The notes under the pieces were generated by a model that had not been told where the DNA came from, did not search any database, and worked only from the letters and a program-made list of their open reading frames with translations. 64,000 bases of DNA. Source: Chloroflexota bacterium. Lineage in GTDB: Bacteria > Chloroflexota > Chloroflexia > Chloroflexales > Roseiflexaceae. The DNA is taken from assembly GCA_013388755.1 (NCBI GenBank), contig JACAEQ010000070.1, positions 107,962-171,961 on the forward strand, given 5' to 3'. The translations under genes were made by a program, and so were the position numbers. Positions 26,879 through 34,822 of the stretch are shown here, one piece after another (within the stretch, counting starts at the first letter, position 1; every line of letters starts with the position of its first letter).

Positions 26879-29743
26879 TCAGGCGCCGTTACGATGGCGC
26901 ACCAGCGCCTTGCGCGCTTCATCAACCAGCAGCAACGCGGGCGCCCAGGCTGCCAGGAACAACCAGTTCCCCGGCGCGAACGCCGCTGTGCCGATCACAT
27001 CCTGCAAGAAGGGTACGTACACAATCGCGGCGATCAGGAGCAGTTCGGTGGCGATGCCGATCCAGATCAGCCGGTTGGCGAACAGCGGCAGGCGCAGAAC
27101 TGAGAGCCGCTCACTGCGCTGCGCAAACAGGTTGCCAATCTGCGTGATCACCACTGCCGCAAGCGCCATGGCCGTCGCCGAACGGTAGAGCGGGCCGCTT
27201 GCCGGCAGATCGAGCCATTGCCCCCAGTATCCGTGCGTCCAGTACTGGTAATAGAACGCCCCCATCGCTGCCAGGCTCTGCACCGGGCCAAGCCACAGAT
27301 AGGCGCGACGCAACATCGCGCCGGTAACGACATGCTCGCGCAGACTGCGCGGCGGGCGTTCCATGACCCCCGGCTCGGGCAGCTCAGCGCCGAGTGCAAG
27401 CGCCGGTACAATGTCAGTACCCAGATCGACCGACAGGATATGCATGACGTTCAATGCAATCGGGATGCGCCCGCCACTGAACGCGAACAAGACGAACGGC
27501 ACAGCCTCGGGAGTATTGCTGGTGAAAATATAGGTCGCGAATTTTTTGATGTTGGCATACACCGCGCGTCCTTCTTCAACCGCGTTGACGATTGAAGCGA
27601 AATTGTCGTCGGTCAGGATCATGTCGGCTGCCTCGCGGGCGACATCTGTGCCGACCAGACCCATTGCCACGCCAATGTCGGCCTGTTTCAGCGCCGGCGC
27701 GTCGTTGACACCATCGCCAGTGACGGCGACCACATGTCCCTGGGCGCGCAGCGCACTGACCACGCGCAGTTTGTGTTCCGGCGCAACGCGCGCAAAGATG
27801 ACCTCATTCGCCAGCGCGTCATGCAGCGCAGTATCGCTCATGCCGTCAAGTTCCGCGCCGGTCACGATCCGCGGTTGCGTGTCGCGAATAATGCCAATGC
27901 GTCGCGCGATGCTCTCGGCGGTCAGGCCGTAATCGCCAGTAATCATAATGATACGAATTCCTGCACTGTGGCAGGTAGCGACCGCAGCCTCAACCTCGGG
28001 TCGCGGCGGGTCCATCATCGCCAGCAAGCCAAGAAAGGTCAGGTCGCATTCGACGCTGTCAGGGTCCAGCGGCACACGCCCATCGTTCAAGGTGCGCCGG
28101 GCAACGGCCAGCACGCGCAGTCCGGCGCGAGCATACTGGTCGTTAGCTGCCAGAATTGCCTCGCGGCAGGCGTCATCAAGGGGGTGAACGATACCGTCGC
28201 CGGCGATTGAGGTGCAGAGTGCCAGCACTTCTTTTGGCGCGCCCTTGGTATAGACAAGCATCCTGGCAGGCATGCGCGATGCGCCGGGCGCCTGGTTCCG
28301 CCCTGTGAGGCGGTGGATCGTGCTCATCCGTTTACGCCGCGACTCGAACGGCAACTCGCGCAACCGGGGCAGCCTGCGCAACTCGGCGTCGAGGTCAATA
28401 CCGGCTTTGCGTGCCACGACAACGAGCGCCGCTTCGGTCGGGTCGCCCAGGATGCTCCAGCGATCACCATGTTCGCCGGCATTGAGCAGCACCTCACCGG
28501 TCGCATCGTGCCTATCGCCCCGTCGTGGCGGGATCAGACGTGCGTCATTACAGAGACCAGCGGCCAGCAATACCTCGCGCAGGTCGGGATGGTCGGCAGG
28601 TCGCTCAAGCCGGACACCCTGCGCGCTGAACGCTCCTTCCGGCGCATAGCCGACGCCGCTCACCGAGATCTGCCGGCCAGCAACCCAGATCTCCCGCACC
28701 GTCATCTCATTCTGCGTCAACGTGCCGGTCTTGTCAGTGCAGATAACCGTCGTACAACCGAGCGTCTCCACTGCCGAGAGGCGTTTCACCAGCGCATGGC
28801 GGCGCGCCATACGCTGCGTTCCCATCGCCAGCGCCAGAGTGACGGTCGGTAACAACCCTTCAGGCACGAATGCAACGATCATACCCATGGCGAAGATAAA
28901 GCCATTTGCCAGGTCGATCCCGGCAACGGCAACTGCCAGCGCAAAAAAGAGCAACCCGGTGCCAACCGCAATCGCGGACACGGCGCGTGTCAATCGCTCC
29001 ATCTCTTTTTGCAGCGGGCTGAGCTCATCGCCAACACTCTGCGTGAGGCGCGCGATTTCGCCAAACTCGGTGCGCATACCGGTGGCGAAAACAACCGCCT
29101 CGCCTGTTCCGGCAGCCACGCTGGTTCCGGCGAAGACAAGATTCGGCAATTCCGCGCGAGAAAGACCGTTATTTCCTGCCGGCTCGGCTGTCTTACGCAC
29201 TGGATGCGCCTCGCCGCTGAGCGCCGACTGATCGACGCGCAACTCGGCCTCGCGCACGAGCCGCCCATCGGCGGAAATGCGATCCCCCTCGGCAAGCAGC
29301 ATCACATCGCCCGGGACGAGTTCCTCAGCAAGGATGCGGCACTCGCTGCCGGCGCGCCGGACGCGGGCGTATACCGGCAGCATCCGGCGCAATGCAGCGG
29401 TCGCCTGTTCGGCCTTGTACTCCTGCCAGAAGCTGAAGAGGCCATTGATCACATTCACGAGCCAGATTGCAATGCCCAGTTCGGGCATCCGCGCAATGAA
29501 CGCGACAACGCCGCCAACCCACAGGAGTAGCGCCATCAAGTGCGTGAAGTTGGAGACGAACGCGCGGATCAGCGGCGTGCGCGGCGGCTCGCGTAAGATG
29601 TTGCGCCCGTAACGCGCCAGGCGCGCCCGCGCCTCGTCGGGCGCCAGCCCATACGGCCCGGTAGCATAAGCAGCAAAGACCCGATCAACCGGTAGCTGGT
29701 GTGGTTCGAGCGCGGCACCATGTTCGTCTATTTGCGTAACCAT
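26879..29743 (-). CDS. P2-type cation ATPase resembling Na,K/H,K-ATPases
   Basis: 954 residues, about ten membrane helices. Phosphorylated Asp337 in ICTDKTGTLTQN; actuator loop SGEA (176-179, in place of TGES); TGDGVNDAP (675-683). Transport residues match the animal Na,K-ATPase alpha subunit closely: M4 VAFVPEGLLPTVT (293-297), M5 TSNTPE (741-746), M6 DLGTDIVPA (773-781). The M8 aspartate of the third Na site appears as Asn in ITQIGNLF. Calcium pumps have IPEALP in M4 and NLVTD in M6, so this is not a typical SERCA/PMR1 homologue. Likely pumps Na+ out and K+ (or H+) in; no beta subunit is present. First gene of a probable operon with two RCK proteins. Confidence 0.9.
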   Translation of the reverse strand: MVTQIDEHGAALEPHQLPVDRVFAAYATGPYGLAPDEARARLARYGRNILREPPRTPLIRAFVSNFTHLMALLLWVGGVVAFIARMPELGIAIWLVNVINGLFSFWQEYKAEQATAALRRMLPVYARVRRAGSECRILAEELVPGDVMLLAEGDRISADGRLVREAELRVDQSALSGEAHPVRKTAEPAGNNGLSRAELPNLVFAGTSVAAGTGEAVVFATGMRTEFGEIARLTQSVGDELSPLQKEMERLTRAVSAIAVGTGLLFFALAVAVAGIDLANGFIFAMGMIVAFVPEGLLPTVTLALAMGTQRMARRHALVKRLSAVETLGCTTVICTDKTGTLTQNEMTVREIWVAGRQISVSGVGYAPEGAFSAQGVRLERPADHPDLREVLLAAGLCNDARLIPPRRGDRHDATGEVLLNAGEHGDRWSILGDPTEAALVVVARKAGIDLDAELRRLPRLRELPFESRRKRMSTIHRLTGRNQAPGASRMPARMLVYTKGAPKEVLALCTSIAGDGIVHPLDDACREAILAANDQYARAGLRVLAVARRTLNDGRVPLDPDSVECDLTFLGLLAMMDPPRPEVEAAVATCHSAGIRIIMITGDYGLTAESIARRIGIIRDTQPRIVTGAELDGMSDTALHDALANEVIFARVAPEHKLRVVSALRAQGHVVAVTGDGVNDAPALKQADIGVAMGLVGTDVAREAADMILTDDNFASIVNAVEEGRAVYANIKKFATYIFTSNTPEAVPFVLFAFSGGRIPIALNVMHILSVDLGTDIVPALALGAELPEPGVMERPPRSLREHVVTGAMLRRAYLWLGPVQSLAAMGAFYYQYWTHGYWGQWLDLPASGPLYRSATAMALAAVVITQIGNLFAQRSERLSVLRLPLFANRLIWIGIATELLLIAAIVYVPFLQDVIGTAAFAPGNWLFLAAWAPALLLVDEARKALVRHRNGA

Positions 29744-29810
29744 GCAACGAGTGTAGATCAGCCCGGGCGCGCATGGTGGATCAGGATGGACTCGCGCGGG
29801 GAAGAAGCGG

Positions 29811-30368
29811 CTACTGTATCGGCGTGACGTCGACCACCGTCAACATGCGGCTGCCGATCGCCAGATCGTCGCATACATCGAGGCTACGGAAGCGCCAGGC
29901 TGCACGCCAGAAATCGGCATGGCGCCAGTTTGGCGTCGGGGTCAGGCTGATTTCAAGCGACCGGGGATAGCCGAGTGAGGGATGATATTCGGCGCGCACG
30001 TTCAGGACGTCATCACAGGCGCAGCCACGGTACACGCAAGCGCGTCTCACTGCGCCATCGCGTTCGATCAGGGCGAACAGGTCACGCACTGCGACCGGCT
30101 GCTGGTCACAGGCGCGCAGTTGCGCATAGCGTGTCGAGACGACCCGCTCCGCGCGCACATCTACTTCCAGGCGACAACCACGATCAGACAGTTGCATACG
30201 ATAGGCCACAAAGCCGGATGCATCCCAGCGAGCGCGAGCCTCCATAAGCGCCGTCTCGCGCGCCAGCGGTTCGCGGCGCATGATGACCGCTCCAATGCCG
30301 CCGCACGCCGCGACAGAAGCGGCGAGTACGCCAATCAGCAGCCAGAGGGTGCGGTATGGTCGCGGCAT
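29811..30368 (-). CDS. Putative lipoprotein, DUF6174-like
   Basis: 185 residues. N-terminal hydrophobic segment LWLLIGVLAASVAAC ends in a lipobox-like VAAC followed by Gly-Gly, so lipidated export is likely. The mature part has paired cysteines (CRLEV, RACDQ, CVYRGCAC, DVC) and a VAYRMQLSDRGC...VDVRAERVVSTRY pattern like DUF6174 proteins. Function unknown. Expressed from its own leaderless-type promoter. Lies between the Tro operon and the Na,K-like pump on the same strand but is unlikely to be cotranscribed with either. Confidence 0.75.
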   Translation of the reverse strand: MPRPYRTLWLLIGVLAASVAACGGIGAVIMRREPLARETALMEARARWDASGFVAYRMQLSDRGCRLEVDVRAERVVSTRYAQLRACDQQPVAVRDLFALIERDGAVRRACVYRGCACDDVLNVRAEYHPSLGYPRSLEISLTPTPNWRHADFWRAAWRFRSLDVCDDLAIGSRMLTVVDVTPIQ

Positions 30369-30374
30369 GCAGCA

Positions 30375-30383
30375 ATCATACCA
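30375..30383 (-). promoter_or_regulatory. Extended -10 six bases before the lipoprotein ATG
   Basis: On the minus strand TGG-TATGAT ends six bases before the ATG at 30368, so the transcript should begin at the start codon. No Shine-Dalgarno sequence intervenes. Confidence 0.55.
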
Positions 30384-30399
30384 TGATTGTCATCATCGC

Positions 30400-31515
30400 T
30401 CAGGCCAGCTCGCCGTTGAGCGTCTTCATTGCCAGGCGCCGCCCGTGATCGGTCAGCGCCAGGGTATTGCCGCGATTGATCAACACACCCTGTTGCTCGG
30501 CGCGGCGCACGACGCGCGCCACAAACGCCGGTTCCCAGCGCAGGTGCTCGCTGAGATGCGACGCCTGGCATTCAACCGCTGCCTGTGGCGTCGCCTCGTG
30601 GTGCAGGAGATGCACCGCCAGCATCGCCTGGGCAAACTCCTGGCGCTGGCGAACGCGGCGGACTGCCAGCGCCAGCAGGCCGCGCTCAGGAGCGAAGAGC
30701 CAGGCCAGACCGAACACCAGGCCGGCCATCGCTGCCATCGCCCCTGCGATCGACGCATCGAGGATGAATGCCACCAGGCAGCCGATGACAGCCGCAAACG
30801 CGCCAAGGCCGGCGCTCACCGCAAGCATGCGTGACAGGCGATCGGTCAGGAGATAGGCTGCTGCAGGCGGCGCAATCATGAGCGCGACCACCAGCACCGA
30901 CCCGACCGTATCGAAGGCGCCAACAGCCGTAAGCGATACAATGCCTACCAGACCGTAGTGCACCACGCCTGGCGCAAAGCCGAGTGCCAGCGCCAGCGCG
31001 GCATCGAAGGTTGCCAGCTTCAGTTCCTTGTAGAACAGAGCGAGCAGCACAAGCGTCAATACCAGGATACCACCCATCAACCAGAGCGCCTGTGGCCCGA
31101 GATCGACGCCCGACGGCGCGAAGCGATCGAATGGCGCGAACGCCAGTTCGCCAAGCAAGACAGCATCAACATCGAGGTGCGTATCACCCGCCCGGCGCGC
31201 AATCAGGATGACCGCAATGCTGAACAGGAGTGGAAACACCAGACCGATCGCCGCATCCTCGCGCACCAGGCGCGTCCGGTGCAGCAACTCGATCAGGACG
31301 ACGGTAAGCACACCGCTGGCCGCGGCTGCGAGCACGAGAAATGGCGAGCCGGTATCCTGCACGACAAAAAAGGCCAGAACGATCCCGAGCAACACCGCAT
31401 GGGTGATCGCGTCGCTTATCAACGCCATGCCGCGCAGCACCAGGAACACACCCGGTAGCGTGCAGGCAACTGCGGTGACAACGGCAATCAGCATGATTTC
31501 GATCGGTGGTGTCAT
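30400..31515 (-). CDS. Metal ABC permease (TroD/MntD type) fused to a DtxR/MntR-like winged helix
   Basis: 371 residues. Residues 1-275 are an ABC-3 family permease with eight or so helices (MTPPIEIMLIAVVTAVACTLPGVFLVLRG start; GVVHYGLVGIVSLTAVGAFDTVGSVLVVALMIAPPAAAYLLTDRL, the family's signature). After a basic linker VRRVRQRQEF, residues 290-371 form a winged helix-turn-helix: HLSEHLRWEPAFVARVVRRAEQQGV followed by the wing and LTDHGRRLA, as in DtxR-family regulators, but the metal-binding dimerisation domain is missing. Last gene of the tro-like operon. ATG 31515 has no clear ribosome site; a long upstream frame is rejected as low-complexity. Confidence 0.87.
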   Translation of the reverse strand: MTPPIEIMLIAVVTAVACTLPGVFLVLRGMALISDAITHAVLLGIVLAFFVVQDTGSPFLVLAAAASGVLTVVLIELLHRTRLVREDAAIGLVFPLLFSIAVILIARRAGDTHLDVDAVLLGELAFAPFDRFAPSGVDLGPQALWLMGGILVLTLVLLALFYKELKLATFDAALALALGFAPGVVHYGLVGIVSLTAVGAFDTVGSVLVVALMIAPPAAAYLLTDRLSRMLAVSAGLGAFAAVIGCLVAFILDASIAGAMAAMAGLVFGLAWLFAPERGLLALAVRRVRQRQEFAQAMLAVHLLHHEATPQAAVECQASHLSEHLRWEPAFVARVVRRAEQQGVLINRGNTLALTDHGRRLAMKTLNGELA

Positions 31516-31825
31516 AGGCACATGATTCACACGAGCCGTGCGGTGGCACGGTTTCCGCTGCTGTAGAGCCTGCCGAAGAGGCAAGAAACCCGTATGACTC
31601 GCGTCATTCACACAACGTACGCGGTGGCGTACCAGCAGGGTGGCCTGGCGGGCGGCACGCCCTCCAGAGTCCATCATCCGGCGGCGGGAAGGCGGTCGCA
31701 ACGTGGCAAAGAACGCCGTCCCGCCGGCGGACGGGCATTGGCTTTCGCCCGGCTGGCCGATTGCGCGCGTGACCGCGTCACTCCAGTCATTCACAGGCCT
31801 GCGCGGCAGGCCGCACCAGGAACAA
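31516..31825. other. 310-bp gap between the two metal permease genes
   Basis: Unusually long for an operon interior. It holds diverged repetitive sequence: ACGTACGCGGTGGCGTACCA near 31615 resembles ACTTACGCGGTGGTGTATTC near 60242, and GCCTGCCGAAGAGGC near 31570 resembles the 60345 region. No gene supported. Confidence 0.4.
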
Positions 31826-32725
31826 TCATGCTGCGGCAACGCCGCCGGCATTGAGCCAGCCCCACACCAGGCCGCGGCGCGGCGCCAGCAACAGCGACAC
31901 AATGACGATGGCGCTGATGCAGATCACAATGATCGGCCCGGTCGGCAGGCGCGCGGCAGTGCTGCTGATCAAAGCGCCTGCAACGCCGGCCAGCGCACCA
32001 AATGCACCGGACAGCAGCACCATCACACCCAGCCGGTCGGTCCACTGGCGTGCCGCAACGGCCGGCGCGACGATCAGCGCGCTCATCAAAACCACGCCGA
32101 CCGTCTGCAACCCGATGACGATCGCAACCACCAGCAGTGATGTCAGCAGCACGTCCAGCAGGTGGACCGGCACCCCCAGACTGGTTGCGAAACCCGGGTC
32201 GAAGGTCAGGAGTTTGAGTTCCTTCCAGAACAACGCCAGCAGGAGCAGCGCCGGCATGCCAAGCGCCGCCATCGCCACAACATCGCGTTCGAGCAACGTC
32301 GCCGCCTGGCCGAACAGGTACCTGTCAAGTCCAGCCTGCGCTGCATCCGGCAGTTTCTGCACATACGTCAGCAGCACCAGGCCGAGGCCGAAGAACACCG
32401 CCAGCGCCAGGCCAAGGGCGCTATCGCTCTTGATACGCGTCGTACGGACGACAGCCGTGACGAGGAGTGCACCGAGCAAGCCCGCCAGCGCCGCGCCGAT
32501 CATCAGCGCCAGCGGGTCCTTGCTGCCGGTCACGATAAAGGCCAGCACCACACCGGGAAGCGCCGCGTGCGACATCGCATCGCCAAGCATACTCTGGCGT
32601 CGCAGCACGGCAAACGCGCCCAGCGCTCCGCTGACGATCCCCAGCAACGCCGAACCGAGCGCAACGGTGCGCAGTGTATAGTCGCCGAAGAGAGCCTGCA
32701 GAACGTCAGACAGATCCATAAGCAT
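31826..32725 (-). CDS. Metal ABC transporter permease (TroC/MntB type)
   Basis: 299 residues, ABC-3 family. Eight or nine hydrophobic helices; family blocks LGSALLGIVSGALGAFAVLRRQSMLGDAMSHAALPGV near the N-terminus and VLMSALIVAPAVAARQWTDRL near residue 220. It forms the membrane channel with the other permease. 63 bases after the ATPase gene of the same operon. A small ACGCC/GGCGT hairpin lies in that spacer. Confidence 0.92.
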   Translation of the reverse strand: MLMDLSDVLQALFGDYTLRTVALGSALLGIVSGALGAFAVLRRQSMLGDAMSHAALPGVVLAFIVTGSKDPLALMIGAALAGLLGALLVTAVVRTTRIKSDSALGLALAVFFGLGLVLLTYVQKLPDAAQAGLDRYLFGQAATLLERDVVAMAALGMPALLLLALFWKELKLLTFDPGFATSLGVPVHLLDVLLTSLLVVAIVIGLQTVGVVLMSALIVAPAVAARQWTDRLGVMVLLSGAFGALAGVAGALISSTAARLPTGPIIVICISAIVIVSLLLAPRRGLVWGWLNAGGVAAA

Positions 32726-32788
32726 ACATGGCCCTCCGTGAGACGCCCGTCTACAGGCGTATCACACCTTCTCTGATAGACGACGCAC

Positions 32789-33580
32789 TCAGGTGGACGC
32801 CGCCATGCCCATCTGTGCATCCTGAAGGCGACCAGGAATCTCGCGCCCGTTCAGGAACGCAATCTGCCCGCCATAGGTGGCGCGCAATGCCGATTCGGTG
32901 AACACCTCCGCAACCGGGCCGCTGGCCACCACCCGTACATTCAGAAGCGTCACGTAGTCGAAATACTCCGGCACCGTTTGCAGGTCGTGATGAACCACAA
33001 CGACCGTTTTGCCGGCGCTGCGCAATTCCTGCAACAGGCCGACGATTGCGCGTTCGGTTGTCGCATCCACGCCCTGAAACGGTTCGTCCATAAAGTACAC
33101 ATGAGCGTCCTGCACCAGTGCGCGTGCGAGAAACACACGTTGCTGCTGGCCACCCGAAAGCTGGCTGATCTGGCGCCGGGCAAACTCATGCATGCCGACG
33201 CGTTCGAGTGCCATCAGGGCCTGTTCGCGCTCGCGACGCCCTGGCCGCCGAAACCAGCCCAGTGCGCCATATCGGCCCATCATGACCACATCGAGCACAC
33301 TGGTCGGAAAATCCCAGTCCACACTGTTCCGCTGTGGCACATATGCCACCAGCCGGCGTTGCTCGGCATACGGCCTGCCGTAGATAAGCGCCTGGCCTGC
33401 CGAAACACGCACCAGGCCCAGAATCGCCCTGATCAGTGTCGTCTTTCCGGCGCCATTCGGTCCGACCACTCCCATCAGAACACCGGCAGGCACATTCAAA
33501 TCGATATCCCATAACACCGGCTTCTCGCGGTATGCAACCGTCAGATCGGTCACCTGAACAGCTGGTTGTATCGTATTCAT
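32789..33580 (-). CDS. Metal ABC transporter ATP-binding protein (TroB/MntA type)
   Basis: 263 residues. Walker A GPNGAGKTTL, Q-loop VPQR, signature LSGGQQQRV, Walker B VYFMDEPF followed by QGVD, switch His in VVVHHDLQ. Energises import with the two permeases and the TroA-like binding protein. ATG 33580 is preferred because AAGGA lies about eight bases upstream; an 11-residue upstream extension lacks one. 33 bases downstream of the binding-protein gene. Confidence 0.93.
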   Translation of the reverse strand: MNTIQPAVQVTDLTVAYREKPVLWDIDLNVPAGVLMGVVGPNGAGKTTLIRAILGLVRVSAGQALIYGRPYAEQRRLVAYVPQRNSVDWDFPTSVLDVVMMGRYGALGWFRRPGRREREQALMALERVGMHEFARRQISQLSGGQQQRVFLARALVQDAHVYFMDEPFQGVDATTERAIVGLLQELRSAGKTVVVVHHDLQTVPEYFDYVTLLNVRVVASGPVAEVFTESALRATYGGQIAFLNGREIPGRLQDAQMGMAAST

Positions 33581-33613
33581 CGATGCGATCCTTGTATGTC
33601 CGACGTACCACAT

Positions 33614-34567
33614 TCAACGTTCAGCATTGCTGAGCGCTTCGACGATCGTGTCGATATTATGTCGAACCATTCCCACATACGTCCCCTGGAGCGTGCCAGG
33701 GTCGCCCATCGCGTCCGAGAAGAGTTGCCCGCCGATACGCACCTCGAAGCCGCGCGACCGTACAGCCGCCTGGACGGCCTCAACGTTGCGCTGCGGTACG
33801 GATGACTCAATAAAGATAGCCGGAATTCTGCGCTCGGCGATAAAGCCGGCCAGCTGTTGCACATCTGCCGCGCCCGCCTCAGTCGCCGTGCTGATGCCTT
33901 GCAGGCCACGCACCTCGAACCCATAGGCGCGACCAAAATAACGAAACGCATCGTGCGCAGTAATCAGCACACGCCGCTCCGCAGGCATCGAGGTCGCCTG
34001 CGCCAGCACGTAGGCATGCAGATCATCAAGTTCGCGCAGGTAGGCGTCGGCATTGGCGCGGTAGGCTGCCGCGCTTGCCGGATCAAGTTCGACCAGCGTA
34101 TCACGGACCCGCTCTGCTGCCTGGCGCCATAACGTCACATCAAACCAGACATGGGGATCATATTGATTCTCATACCGATCGGACACCAGAAGCTCTGCCC
34201 GATCGATACCGGCAGTGACTGCCACCGCCTTTACCCGACCTTGCATACGCTCAAGGACCTCACCCATCGCGGCTTCCAGATTTAACCCGTTATAAAAGAT
34301 GACGTCCGCCTCCTGCAACCGGTTTGCATCACCGGCGCTCGCTTTGTACAGGTGCGGATCAACCCCCGGCCCCATGAGGGTGGCAAGGCTCACTCGCTCG
34401 CCACCAATCCGCTGTACGAGATCACCAACCATGCCGGTTGTCGCCACCACACGGATCTGGCGTCGCGCAAGATCGTCGTTGGCGTTCGTTGCCGGCTGCG
34501 CGCACCCAACGAGCACCAGGACCACAACCCATGTCAGAGCGCTGGATAGCATGCTGCGCCTGGTCAC
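33614..34567 (-). CDS. Metal-binding lipoprotein of an ABC importer (TroA/ZnuA family)
   Basis: 317 residues. Lipobox LVGC (Cys22). Cluster A-I fold with metal ligands His in GVDPHLYKASAGD, His in QYDPHVWFD, His in LITAHDAFRYF, and the acidic ligand region IESSVPQRNVEAV/FSDAMG. The third ligand His and block FEVRGLQGISTATEAGAAD fit TroA (Zn/Mn) better than the Glu-containing manganese-only PsaA type. No His-rich loop, unlike ZnuA. Start is GTG 34567 with AGGAAAGGAG upstream. First gene of the four-gene operon and placed just behind a near-consensus promoter with a dyad operator. Confidence 0.92.
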   Translation of the reverse strand: MTRRSMLSSALTWVVVLVLVGCAQPATNANDDLARRQIRVVATTGMVGDLVQRIGGERVSLATLMGPGVDPHLYKASAGDANRLQEADVIFYNGLNLEAAMGEVLERMQGRVKAVAVTAGIDRAELLVSDRYENQYDPHVWFDVTLWRQAAERVRDTLVELDPASAAAYRANADAYLRELDDLHAYVLAQATSMPAERRVLITAHDAFRYFGRAYGFEVRGLQGISTATEAGAADVQQLAGFIAERRIPAIFIESSVPQRNVEAVQAAVRSRGFEVRIGGQLFSDAMGDPGTLQGTYVGMVRHNIDTIVEALSNAER

Positions 34568-34599
34568 ATTGCACTCCTTTCCTGACAGCCAAAAAGATA

Positions 34600-34626
34600 A
34601 TTTCGTCTTTCCTAAATCACGAAAAT
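34600..34626 (-). promoter_or_regulatory. Candidate metalloregulator operator at the tro-like promoter
   Basis: Imperfect dyad ATTTCGT (34600-34606)...ACGAAAAT (34619-34626), with TTTAGGAAAG (minus strand) between the arms, resembling DtxR/MntR-family boxes. It overlaps the expected transcription start, a repression site. No binding evidence. Confidence 0.5.
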
Positions 34627-34627
34627 G

Positions 34628-34655
34628 ATTATACCGAAATTCTGCGGAATGTCAA
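34628..34655 (-). promoter_or_regulatory. Consensus sigma-70 promoter of the metal importer operon
   Basis: TTGACA (34650-34655) and TATAAT (34628-34633) on the minus strand, both perfect, 16 bases apart. The surrounding 70 bases are AT-rich against a GC-rich genome. By far the strongest promoter in the window, as expected for a tightly repressed operon. Confidence 0.85.
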
Positions 34656-34764
34656 GTATGGCGCCGAGCCACAAAGACGGAATGCAGGGTGTCATATGAA
34701 CACAAACGGCATGCATCCCCGGCCACGGCGTACACACGATGATGCGCCACCGCAATACAAAGCA

Positions 34765-34795
34765 ACAGGCGGCGAGTTGTCTGCTCGCCGCCTGT
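34765..34795 (-). terminator. Strong intrinsic terminator hairpin
   Basis: ACAGGCGGCGAG (34765-34776), 7-base loop, CTCGCCGCCTGT (34784-34795): perfect 12-bp stem. On the minus strand it is followed by T-rich TTGCTTTGTATTG, so it ends the aldehyde-dehydrogenase-like transcript. Confidence 0.75.
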
Positions 34796-34822
34796 CGCCC
34801 ATGGCCCGGCCCGGTGATTGCC

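Noticed and set aside
31594..31854. 86-codon plus-strand frame in the gap between metal permeases
   Set aside because: Arg/Gly-rich translation of repetitive DNA, and it would run into the permease gene.
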